From the NCBI GenBank assembly GCA_964036045.1, contig OZ038381.1, positions 137,360,306 through 137,424,305 on the forward strand: DNA of 64,000 nucleotides, given 5' to 3'. Below, piece by piece: positions 30,840 through 40,332 of the stretch. The notes beneath the pieces are model-generated. The model saw nothing but the letters and a program-made list of their open reading frames with translations. It searched no databases and was not told the DNA's origin. The stretch comes from Eutreptiella sp. 'Long Island Sound 2002' (taxonomy: Eukaryota > Euglenozoa > Euglenophyceae > Eutreptiales > Eutreptiaceae). The translations under genes were made by a program, and so were the position numbers. Positions within the stretch are counted from its first letter, which is position 1. Every line of letters begins with the position of its first letter.

Positions 30840-31739
30840 TGAAGCGGTATGGGGTGCTTCACCCATACCCGCTGTACAGCCTGTGGCGCTCTTCGCCAGG
30901 CCAGATCAGGAATTTTCCTGCTGATGCTACGGCATCTTGATTTCTGTGGGATTTCTGTAAAATACCCCAGAAATCGACATTTTACGTCTTTTTTGGGCTG
31001 GCGACGACAGTCGTCGCCTGCGCGACGCAGCTCCAGAACGAGGATTTATTCCTCGATTTCTAAAGATTTTAGGCAATTTTATTATTGTTTTATCGTTTTT
31101 AGGAATAAAAGATTATAGCGTGACCTTTTTCGCGGCGTTCCGCGAAGGTCCATTTTTGCGAAAAAAGGCGCGTTCACGCATTTTTCAAAAAATGCTGAGG
31201 CGATTCCAGGAATCGCTCAGACGCCTATGGCGTAGCCCAACAGTGGGCCTTTTCATATGTAGGTTGAATTGGCACAGAAACGCGTCGCGTCGCTTACGCT
31301 ACGCGTTGGGGGGAGACGCGCAAAATGAGTGTTTTTGACTCAAAAATCATTTTATTTCATTGTTTTTCGCCCAAAAACCACTGGTTGGCCCAGTTTGGGC
31401 AGGATCTCAGTGGAGATCCTGATGGCGACGCCTCGTAGCCGTCAGATTTTCTGATGGCGGCGACGCCGTCGCCTTCATTTCGTCTTCCTTTTTATGCTAT
31501 TTTATAGTATAGAATTGTTACTTGTACATATTACTTGTCTACATATTTACTTTGTCTACATATACCTTCATCTCCTTGCCCAGGACGCCAGATTGTGTCA
31601 TGGCCGAGGCAAGGATCACAGAATCCTTTGGACAATCGTGAATGCAAGTGGAAGACTTCGCCTTCATGGGTTTGGGGTTTTGAGGTGTGCATGCCGAAGG
31701 GAAGCTTCGAGGTCGCCCCCTCCCCCCAAATATCCTTCA
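30840..31739 (+). repeat. Element E right LTR
   Basis: This is a 900 bp copy of 29065-29964 with no difference that I could find, indicating a very recent insertion. It is followed by the TTAG target duplication. Confidence 0.9.
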
Positions 31740-31743
31740 TTAG

Positions 31744-33395
31744 AAGCACATTTTTATAGAAATTATAGTCATCTCTGGATTTTTTAAATCCAGAAATTCA
31801 TACGCATAAAATGGCGGCGCGCAGGAGCGGCTCCTAGCGAAGCGCCGGAAAATGGAGAAATAATGGAATTATAAACGTATGTCTCACGTACTCATGAAAA
31901 TGACGAGACACACATTCATAAATAAACATACAGATTCCACCCACACTAATAGAAGCTTCAAAAATTCAAGAATTCGAGAATCAATCGAAAAGACTTCAAT
32001 GAATCAGGTATAAACTACAGGTATGCTTGTTTCGCATGCCGCATACACATTGCTCGTCTCGTGTCTCCGTGAACGAGTCGTGTAGCAGCGCTAACAACGA
32101 TAACCACGATAGGACGCGGTAGAGGGATTGATTAGAAAGATTGCAGATGATTAGCGGTCAGATCAGGGTGATTAGTCATACACACAAGTGCATAGCAACG
32201 TTCTTCGCGTGCGCCCCTTTTGTCCTCTCACCTTGCTTCACTTCCCAGCGGTAGGTAAGGTAGGTACGCCCAGGCGGGGCCACCCCCTGGTGGAGTCAAG
32301 ATCGTGGCTGAGATGGGCAGGTTTGCCCAAGTGGGACGTGCATGCTCGTGCATTCACACACGCATTATAAAGAAGGCCACGCGTAGTGCGCACAGTAAAC
32401 CTTGTTTAGGCTACCCAGGGGCTCCTCGGTACGTTCTTTAAGAGAACCTGAGGAGTCCGTTAACGCTTGCTTGCTTGATAAGGGTAGCTGCTCCTGCAGC
32501 GTGTTTGCGGACAGTGTATTATAGGGCACACTGAGAAGGGTATAATACCTGGAGTGTGCCTTGGTTCCTCCGCCGCAAACGCTCTTCCATTTGCCTTTGT
32601 TTTACAGGTGGGCAGGTAGGGTGAGTGGTGCAGCAGCATTTTTTTTTATGCCCTGCTAAACAGGGGCGCAGATCACACAAACAAGTAACTCCGCTCCGCC
32701 TGTGGCAGAGCAGGGAGTCCGACTTCATCGACATCTGCGCCTTGCACACGAGAGCACTCCTTCCCTCAAAGCCCTAACAGGGGAAACGCGTTGTGGCGTC
32801 CCCTGTCAGGCCACAGTTGCTTAGTAGCGCTGTGTTCTCTTGCCATTTCACAGGAGGGTCGCTAGGACCCAAGAGACCTTCATCTTCGCAACGCCCAGTA
32901 GAGTGTGCGTGTAGGGGTGGTAGTCCTGAGTGGGGGCTAGAGCCAGTTGCCCAGTGCTCGCCCACCAGGATGGTGCCACTGTAGGGTGTGTAGGACCTGT
33001 AGGGGGTGTGTCACTGTCCCACCCTTTTCCTGCAATTTTAGCGGCGTTGGTGGGCTGTGGCAGTGGTTAGGTCAGTGTTTTGGCCACATAGCAAACAGGC
33101 GTTTTGCATGCCTTCATAGCTTTTGGCCACCCCTCCCTGTAGTAGACAGATAGGTAGGGAAAACAATACGTGGATTAGCACGCTGGGTATTCCCCCAAGG
33201 CTTTGCGCCAGCACAGAAATTGGGCGCATAGGGGAGGGGAGACCCGGGGCGTACCCCGTGGCATCAATAAGCCAACCCTCCAGGTTCAGCAAGGGCGCAG
33301 AGTTGGGTATAATTAGGACACCACTTCTGCGGCTTGCTCTCAGGACCTTAGGACTAGCACACTCACACATACGCTTTGGCAGGTAAGGGTAAGGT
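31744..33395 (-). other. Element C 3' untranslated region, proximal part
   Basis: Sequence between element E and the pol stop (TGA 33396-33398). I find no conserved frame. Short runs of GGTA and GTAG repeats and a TATAAAG near 32366 occur, and part of it may be a further decayed insertion that I cannot delimit. Confidence 0.5.
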
Positions 33396-33737
33396 TCAGT
33401 CCCTAGCTTTAGTCTTGGAGGCAAGCGTCTCAGCGAGCCTCAGCAACTCACCAAGGTTGTTCTGGGACAAGTAGTCAACCAGAACTGAGTTTAGGCGTCC
33501 CTCAGGTAGAACAAATGCAGAGAAGGGCTCCCAGGTGGCCTCTTCGACTCCAAACCCTTCCCAGAGGGTGAGGAAGCGCCAACCCTGGCGATAGCGGTGG
33601 CGTAGGACAGACTTCACCAGGTAGAAGCCCTCCTTAGCCATCTCCTCGGCGTTCATGTCGGGGAGTTCACCTTCAACTTCCATAGGGCTGGCAGCCCCTT
33701 GTAGGTCCAGAGCGGCGATTTCCTCGTCGTTCAGCTC
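33396..33737 (-). CDS. pol: Element C C-terminal chromodomain segment, behind an in-frame TAG
   Basis: The frame continues pol after TAG 33738-33740 and ends TGA at 33396-33398. It contains FYLVKSVLRH, RQGWRFLTLWEGFG and TWEPFSAFVLPEG, a chromodomain-like pattern matched in element D. At the position of the TAG, element D has TGG (Trp). If the stop is efficient the integrase is made without a chromodomain; if it is read through, both are made. Confidence 0.82.
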   Translation of the reverse strand, partial: ELNDEEIAALDLQGAASPMEVEGELPDMNAEEMAKEGFYLVKSVLRHRYRQGWRFLTLWEGFGVEEATWEPFSAFVLPEGRLNSVLVDYLSQNNLGELLRLAETLASKTKARD

Positions 33738-36700
33738 CTACTCCTCCCCACAGAGGTCTTCAGGATCATGGTAGCGCTTCAGGTGTTGAGCAGCGCACAC
33801 CAGGGTCCCCCCTAGACGGGGAGAACACCGCACGGTGATACGGTGTCCATCCACAGATAGGATCTTGTACGGCCCGAAGTAGGGGTCATCGCTGGTAGAG
33901 CGTGGCCAGGCGGGTAGTCGACTGTGGTGCACCAGCACCCAGTCCCCCTCTTGGTAGGTGGCCGGTACACGGTGCTTGTTCTTCTTGTTCCACTGACGCT
34001 CCCTCACTCTCTGGAGCATAGCCTTGGCCTTGTCCACCTTCGCTTGTTGCTCTTGGACCCATTCACCCACAGAAGAATGGGTGTCCTCTGGATAGGGGGC
34101 ATGTAGGAACCATGCCGGGCGCCCCATGAATAGCTCATGTGGCGAGTAGCCAGTAGCTGAACTCTCTTGGGAGTTCATCATCAAGGATATGACGGGGAGT
34201 AGTCTCACCCAGTCTCTGGTGCGTTCCGTTTTGCACCATATCCTGACGTTCTCCTTCAGGAAACGAATCTGTCGCTCACATAGGGGGTTGCTCGTGTGAG
34301 AGTAGGGAATCCCCGTAGACACCTGGACATTGAGGGATCTCAGGACCCTCTTGTACCAGCCAGTATCTGAGCGTACTCGTACGTCCTCATCGGAGTTGAT
34401 CTCCTTGGGCGCCCCATAGACACAAAACCACTCCTCCAGGAGTATCTTGATAGTCTCCTCTCCGGTAATGTGCTTGGTACATGGGAACACCCTGGTAAAC
34501 CTGGTCAACCCACAGGTTACCATGAGGGCGAAGTCATAGCCCCCGAACTTCGGCATCTCCGTGTAGTCCACGTATAGAACACTGTTGGCACAGTGTGGGA
34601 TTGGCAGGGTCGAGTAGAGACCTCTGTCCCTGATATCCCCTGGTTTACAGGATCTGCACGGGCACTTGTCCACGATAGGCTGGAGCGTCTTCCGCAGTTG
34701 GTCGTCAGTCCACGTAGTGTGGAACCACTGCTTGAACAGCCTCAGGGTACGGTCAGCACCCACATGACCACTGGACTCATGGGTCCACTTCAGCAGCGCT
34801 GGGACTCGGTCACTAGGCACCACGATGCGGTTCTCGTGCCAGAGGTACCTCTTGTCCCGCTTCCACTGGTCTTGGTTGACCAGGAGGGGCTCAAGGCGTT
34901 TCTCCAGGCGCCGGTAGATATCCCCAAACTCCTGTAGGTACTCCGATTGTTGGAGTCCATCCAGGGGGCGTATCATGGTCATGTTCAGGTCCAGGTGTAC
35001 GTCCATACGGCTGAACGCCTCCTTAGCCAGCGCTTGAGACCGGGCACCAATCAGGGCGTCGAAGTTGTTGCGGCTGATGTAGTCGGCACACTCGTTCTTC
35101 ACTCCCTGGATATGGTGTACCGTCAGCCGTAGTTGACTGAGGTAGGTCCACCAGCGACGTAGCTTGGCCTTCTCAGGTGGGGGACCCTTCTGGAAACTGC
35201 GGACCGGTTCTTGGTCGCATAGCCAGACCACAGGGTTACTCCCCAACAGTCGTGCTTGTGAGGATAGCACCAGCATACCCGCGAGCAGTTCCTGCTCATA
35301 GGTGGAGTAGTTCCCCCTGGCCTGGTTCCACTTCCAGTTCCAGTGGCCCAGGGGTACTAGGACCCACTTGTCGTCAGGGTAGCTGTGCTTGAGGGTTCCA
35401 TCTCGGTTGAGACCTTCCGTCCCCCATTGGGAAATGGCCGAGTCGAACTCCTCCTTCTCTAGTGCTTGCCATTGGAACAACGTTCCACCACCGCCCACAT
35501 TGCTGGCGTCGGTCACCAGGATAATCTCCCCTTGTGCCCTAGGCACGCCCAAGCACTTAGCGTTGGCTACCTTGTCTTTGAGCTCGTCAAACGCTTGTTG
35601 CTCTTGTGGGCCCCAGCGCCAAGTAGTACTCTTCTTGATCAAGTCAGTCAGTACAGTGCTGGTGTAGGTGAAGTTTTTGATGTGGCGGCGATAGAAGTTG
35701 CACGCCCCAATGAAACTGCGTACATCATGAAGTCCTTTCTTGGGGTCTTCGTGTCGTACCTTGGCATCCATCAGGGGTTTGGCCTTAGAGGCCGCTGGGG
35801 TCCACCACCCATAGCCAACGTCAAACCCCAAGTACTGCATGGTCTCCTGCATGAACTCACACTTCTCCAGCTTGAGTCGTGTGTGGTTCTCCTGGCAGAC
35901 CGCAAAGAACTCACCCAAGAGGATTAGGTGATCCTCCTGGGTATTGGTCCCAAGGCATACATCGTCGATGTGAGCCTCCATCTGGGCACCACGGGATATG
36001 AGCTCCTGCACCTTAGGTCTCCTTCGTAGGATGGACAAGATCTTGTTCATCAGCTCTTGGAACAGAGCGGGTGCGTTAGCCACGCCAAATGGCATGACCT
36101 TCCACTTGAATACCCTCCCCTGAGGGGTGATGAAGGCCAGTAGTTCCTGCGCGTTGGGCGTCAGGTCCACTTGCCAGAATCCACTTCGCTTGTCCATCTT
36201 GGTCTTGTAGCGACAGGAGGCTATCTTCTCCAGGGTAGACTCCATATTGGGAATGGACCCTGAGTGGTTCAGCGTCTTCTTGTTCAGCTCTCCATAGTCC
36301 ACTACCAGCCGTTTGGCTGTAGACCCAGGTTTAGCCACCAGGAAACAGGGGCTGCAGTGTAGGGGGTAGTCCCCGTCCTTGTACTCCAGGACTAGGCCAG
36401 CGTCGATACATTCTTGTATCTGGCGCTCAATCTCGTCGGCCTGCTCTTTAGGAGCTGGATAGGGTCTCCTCCGGATCTTGTGACCCACGAACTCGGGTTT
36501 TAGCTTGAGGTCCACCTGTACCAGCTTGTCACATGAGGCTGGAGGGGGTAGTTCTCCGAACACCTCCAGATAGGTCCTTATCAGCTTTTGTACCCGCGGG
36601 TCCAGTACCTTGATCTTGTCCTCCATGTCCTCATCGGAGTGTAAGTTGCTTGCCCCTTGAATAGACGTCGGGAGGTGGTCCTCCACCGACTCTTCGCCCG

Positions 36701-36924
36701 CGGTAGCATCCTTCAGCCCTTGGTAGGCATACAGAAGGTCTTGCTCAACCATCTCCGGTGGACGATGGCAACATAGGCACGCTCGAGGGGGTTCACATAC
36801 ACATTCCTCCGAGAGGTCGTCCTCCTCTGGGGTCCTCACATGGGCACCCCATACGCTCTTCATGAGCTTGAGATCTACCTCCCTTTGCCAGGTGGTGATC
36901 TTCTGTTCGAGGTCCTCCTTCAGT
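33738..36924 (-). CDS. pol: Element C pol: reverse transcriptase, RNase H, integrase
   Basis: Residue numbers count from 36950. RT spans about 135-390 with RRRPYPAPKEQADEIERQIQ, RLVVDYGELNKKT, FKWKVMPFGVANAPALFQEL and the catalytic motif HIDD near 328 (His where Tyr or Phe is usual). RNase H near 480-640 has LVTDASNVGGGG, YSTYEQELLA and WLCDQEPV. Integrase near 740-960 has a His-His/Cys-Cys region (SGHVGADRT, KCPCRSC) and acidic residues in LYVDYTEMP, INSDEDVRV and NPLCERQIRF. The DNA 5' of 36925 belongs to inserted element B; before insertion this frame was continuous with 47708-49102, because the 5 bp duplication keeps phase. The frame ends at TAG 33738-33740. Confidence 0.93.
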
Positions 36925-36929
36925 TGGGA

Positions 36930-37461
36930 TGTAAGTGCGGCTAGCCCCATCTGCTCAGATTTTCAGACATTCTGTCCAGATTGGCTACATTTTGGTCATT
37001 TTCTTTGCTTCGGCGGAATCGCCGCCTCGCAGCTCAGTCTCAGGATCAGACCTATATATTTCTGAGATGCCGGATCTGATTCCGCGGTCCATTCCCCGTA
37101 AATCCGCCGCGTTCCGATCATTTAGCTGGAATCGCCATTTGCCGCTGACGCGCGCTCGCGGGCCAGATCGGCCAAACATTTTTCATAATTGGATTTATAT
37201 AAATCTTTTCAGACAGTTTTGGACACTCAGATGTATTTAGAATAATCCGCATCAATTTTCTTCATAGACTGGGATTTTCTGCCGGATAACACTCAACATG
37301 GACCTTGCATCAGTTGTTGCTGCTCTCGCCTCCGTTGGTGTCCGAGTATCCGGTTCCACCCCCAATAGCAGCGTTCAGGGAGACTCCTCGCGTGCCTGCC
37401 CCACTGGTCTTGCCGGCCCCGAGCCCTCCGGCACCTTCCACGACCCAGGGCAGCACTTTCA
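36930..37461 (+). repeat. Element B 5' LTR
   Basis: It starts TGTAAG and ends TTTCA and includes TATATAAA at 37196-37203. The start codon of the gag frame (37298) lies inside it, so about the last 164 bp are potentially coding. Confidence 0.95.
37196..37203 (+). promoter_or_regulatory. TATA box of element B LTR
   Basis: TATATAAA lies about 100 bp upstream of the gag ATG. Transcription would be expected to start some 25-35 bp downstream. The same motif is present in the 3' LTR. Confidence 0.6.
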
Positions 37462-39394
37462 TGGTAGCAGAGGCTACCTGAATGTTGTTCCTTTGGTGTC
37501 CCAACCACAGTTAGCTCCCCAGTACGGCCCCGTAGACTCCGCCGCTCCTGGAGACGTAACAATTACGCTGCCGTGGTGCTGTGCGAACGAGGCCTTGAGA
37601 GGGATGCCTTGCGCAAGCCCAAGCTGCCCAAGAAGGGCACAAATCAGCAGCTGTGGAGACCCAAATTACAATCCCAATCCCAGTCGAAATTGGCCATCAA
37701 GCAGCTGGAATCTCCCAGCCTACGCCGATGGCAACGCTCCGGTGGAGCTTACGGACCTGGCAGGTACTAATACTCCTTACCAATGTCCACATTTTGAGAC
37801 CATCGACGCCGACATTGACGACATTGAGATGGGTGGTCCAGGTGAGGTACCTACCTATAATCGACCAGCCTCTTGGGCACAATGGGACAACCATTTGTCT
37901 TCAGAAGTGACCCGTAACCTTGAGGCGCTTGAGGCCCTTTGTCTATTAGCCACGTCTAAACTGATAGGACAAGAAAGAATCGCCTCTGATTTTTTATTCG
38001 AATATTTTTTCCTCCTTCAAGAAGAAATTAATACCAGGATGTGGTGGCGTTCTCAAGAAGATGACTCTTTTGCCATTTTTTTGCAGATCTGGGAGGCAAG
38101 TCCCTTCCCGAAGGAGAAGACCAAGGCACCTGTTGCCGGGCCCTCCGCCACTCGTCCCCCTGTTTCCATCCGCGACGATCTAGCCGCCGCGGTTGAGGAA
38201 GGAATTTTAGAGGCAGCCAGGCAGGCAAGCCTTGAAATTAGGGCTGAAGGAGCTCCCCAAGTGGACTCCTGGCTGCGAACCACTGAGATTAGCGGTCCAA
38301 CAGCCTGCTCAGGCCCTTCAGGACACGGTATGTACTGTCCTGCCGACTGCTCCTGCAGATTACAGCGAGATACTGAGCTCCAATTGCTCAAAGATCAAAT
38401 GCAACTCATCATTCAAACGCTGGGAATTAAAGATCTTTTCAAGACACACATGCGGTCTGAGGGCGCATCATCGGTGGAACAAACAACAGAACCGTCGGAG
38501 GAGGCGACAGAAATTTTTTCGATTGCTCCTTCGGTGGACTCTAAGACCACCGATGCAAGGATCAGCAGGACTAAGCTAAAGGAAAGGGTTACAATCTCTC
38601 AATCTCAGAGTAGGACGGCGAAGGCTAGGACTGAGGCTCAGAATGCCAAGCGAACTGCCTCCCGTACTGCCCCTCATGCTGCTGATTCCAATGCATTAGC
38701 CCAGCTGTTGCTCGCCCAGACCCTCGCCGGAGCTGGTGTGGCGAATGATGCCGCCAAGGTGTCTGCCATTACGGCCGGTGTTGGGCTGGATTCGCTTCTT
38801 AATCCCACTTCATTGCGACTTCGTCAGGTTGCCAAGCAACCGAAGTATAATGGAAACCCCAGACGTTGGCCTCAGTTCCAACGGGAATTTAGATTGTGGG
38901 TTAAGACTCAAAAACTCCAAGATGATCAGTTCCTGATGGCCCTCTTGGACTGCCTTGAGGGAGCGCCGGCCAACACTTGGCTCAGGACCTGGAGTGATCG
39001 TGAGGATTCAAGTTCCCCCCTTACCTTTGATGAGGTGTGGGAACAGTTGGAGGTACGTGGATCCCGGCTGCCTGAGGACCATTACCACCAGATGTTGAAG
39101 AATTTTCCTTCATTCTCGCGATTAATCTTGCACGAAGTGCAAGACAAGAGACAGCGCTTCTGGAATTTAGTGGAAGAATCTGAACATTCAGGCGAAAAAT
39201 TTTCTAGTGCTGAGCTGAAAAATCTGATTTTTGACAAGATCCCCTCCGAAACTGCCGCCACCCTTAGGAATAAACAGTCCGAAGAAAAGGTCAAGACCTG
39301 GTGGGCGGAGGTCGATGGCTTCGATGCCTCGGCCAACAGGTTTTCCGTCAGGGAATCACTTCAAAAGTGTTTCCCACGTCGTTTACCAAGGTGA
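37298..39394 (+). CDS. gag: Element B gag (N-terminal frame), starting inside the LTR
   Basis: The 698-residue frame starts at ATG 37298 in the 5' LTR, reads through the LTR end and primer site (Gly-Ser-Arg-Gly) and continues into classic gag. Residues about 500-690 form a capsid-type domain (PKYNGNPRRWPQFQREFRLW, FLMALLDCLEGAPANTWL, TFDEVWEQLEVRG). Earlier residues are acidic, Ser/Pro-rich and partly coiled. It ends TGA at 39392-39394. A slippery heptamer (39370-39376) lies 15 nt before the stop in correct phase, and the -1 frame downstream continues gag. The LTR start is inferred because no in-frame stop precedes the coding part and element A shows the same arrangement; a start at a downstream ATG remains possible. 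Confidence 0.85.
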   Translation: MDLASVVAALASVGVRVSGSTPNSSVQGDSSRACPTGLAGPEPSGTFHDPGQHFHGSRGYLNVVPLVSQPQLAPQYGPVDSAAPGDVTITLPWCCANEALRGMPCASPSCPRRAQISSCGDPNYNPNPSRNWPSSSWNLPAYADGNAPVELTDLAGTNTPYQCPHFETIDADIDDIEMGGPGEVPTYNRPASWAQWDNHLSSEVTRNLEALEALCLLATSKLIGQERIASDFLFEYFFLLQEEINTRMWWRSQEDDSFAIFLQIWEASPFPKEKTKAPVAGPSATRPPVSIRDDLAAAVEEGILEAARQASLEIRAEGAPQVDSWLRTTEISGPTACSGPSGHGMYCPADCSCRLQRDTELQLLKDQMQLIIQTLGIKDLFKTHMRSEGASSVEQTTEPSEEATEIFSIAPSVDSKTTDARISRTKLKERVTISQSQSRTAKARTEAQNAKRTASRTAPHAADSNALAQLLLAQTLAGAGVANDAAKVSAITAGVGLDSLLNPTSLRLRQVAKQPKYNGNPRRWPQFQREFRLWVKTQKLQDDQFLMALLDCLEGAPANTWLRTWSDREDSSSPLTFDEVWEQLEVRGSRLPEDHYHQMLKNFPSFSRLILHEVQDKRQRFWNLVEESEHSGEKFSSAELKNLIFDKIPSETAATLRNKQSEEKVKTWWAEVDGFDASANRFSVRESLQKCFPRRLPR
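37462..37473 (+). other. Element B primer-binding site
   Basis: TGGTAGCAGAGG directly follows the LTR end CA and is complementary to the 3' end of initiator tRNA-Met. Confidence 0.92.
39370..39376 (+). other. Candidate -1 frameshift site in element B gag
   Basis: T TTC CCA fits the X XXY YYZ pattern in the zero frame of gag. Slipping back one base leads into the frame that carries the rest of gag and, past a TAG, the protease. It is not among the strongest known heptamers, and I have not checked for a downstream pseudoknot. Confidence 0.5.
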
Positions 39395-40332
39395 AATTCA
39401 CTGAAAACACGTGGAAAATCAAGTTTAATGAACACGAGGATCGGGACTTGTTTGTCCAAGTCCTCAATAGGGGAGTAAGCTTCCATGGCCATCGCCTGAA
39501 GGCCAGAAACTGGGTGTTTTCGTTCACCCCGAAGGAAGTGTGGGAAGAGGTTGAGCGGCTCGCTGACGCCGCCAATCAAAATTTCCATGAGGGTCTTGGG
39601 GGAAACAAGATTACCCAGCAAAACACCCAAAATGGGGCCCAAAAGGGCAACAAAAAGGTGAATGACACCCGGAATGTTCAGGATCACTGTAGCATCTGCC
39701 TTCTTTTAGGTTCTACGAACCGAGCAAAGTCGCATTCTACTGGTAATCACCGATGGTCTCCTTACGATCACAAGGTGATTGGTGAAAATATCAGTAATCC
39801 GCAGAATTCAGACAGGAATGACAGACAGGTGCATGGTGGAAAGGGGGGAAAGGGTAATCCGACCCCCTCCGGTGGAAACAAAAATACTGGAGGCCCTGGC
39901 GGGTCCCAAGGCACAGGAAATCGGACTCCATCCGGCTCCGGTGGGCAGCTGAACGGCCAGAAAAATCCCAATGGCAACGCCGGAGGCGGAAATCGAAATC
40001 CAGGCCAAACCCCTCAATCCGGTACAAACAAAGGAAATGCTCCAGGATTCCAGGGTAAAGGTAAGGGAAATCCTTCTGGGACCCCTTTCTCTGGTAAGGG
40101 CAGAGGGCGTGGCGACGGTGGTGGTCCATCATCCGGCGGCCGTGGCCGTGGACGTGGAAAGGGCAACCATCGTGTGGATCAGGTCTCAGGTGAAGATCAG
40201 GTGTCCGATGCGGATCGAGATTATGTCGAAAATGCCCTGAATCCAGCAGATGATCCGTTCCAAGATGAGTGGATCGACGAATCAGGCTGTGTTCACAATG
40301 GTAACGCAGCCACTGGAGGTCAGAACGCCTAG
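39376..40332 (+). CDS. gag: Element B gag C-terminal part (nucleocapsid-like)
   Basis: This frame lies -1 relative to the first gag frame. It starts with TSFTKVKFTENTWKIKFNEH, has a Cys/His segment (DHCSICLLLGSTNRAKSH) that may be a variant zinc-binding site, and then a long Gly/Asn/Lys-rich tail typical of RNA-binding nucleocapsid regions (GGKGGKGNPTPSGG, GRGRGKGNHR). It ends at TAG 40330-40332 in the sequence context TAGGGG, and the same frame stays open beyond it into the protease. Confidence 0.8.
   Translation, partial: TSFTKVKFTENTWKIKFNEHEDRDLFVQVLNRGVSFHGHRLKARNWVFSFTPKEVWEEVERLADAANQNFHEGLGGNKITQQNTQNGAQKGNKKVNDTRNVQDHCSICLLLGSTNRAKSHSTGNHRWSPYDHKVIGENISNPQNSDRNDRQVHGGKGGKGNPTPSGGNKNTGGPGGSQGTGNRTPSGSGGQLNGQKNPNGNAGGGNRNPGQTPQSGTNKGNAPGFQGKGKGNPSGTPFSGKGRGRGDGGGPSSGGRGRGRGKGNHRVDQVSGEDQVSDADRDYVENALNPADDPFQDEWIDESGCVHNGNAATGGQNA

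Larger units (their letters stand above)
29065..31739 (+). mobile_element. Element E: non-autonomous LTR element (2.68 kb)
   Basis: Two 900 bp direct repeats (29065-29964 and 30840-31739), in which I see no difference, flank an 875 bp internal region. The repeats begin TGAAGC and end CTTCA and are bounded by TTAG on both sides (29061-29064, 31740-31743). AAGGAGGGGGG at 30829-30839 is a polypurine tract for plus orientation. The internal part has no retroviral ORF, and no TGG-type primer site follows the left LTR. This is a TRIM/LARD-like element that must be mobilised by other elements. Confidence 0.85.

Noticed and set aside
29065-31739. Simple segmental duplication instead of an LTR element
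   Set aside because: Exact TTAG flanks, TG...CA-type ends and a polypurine tract next to the right copy fit an LTR element better.
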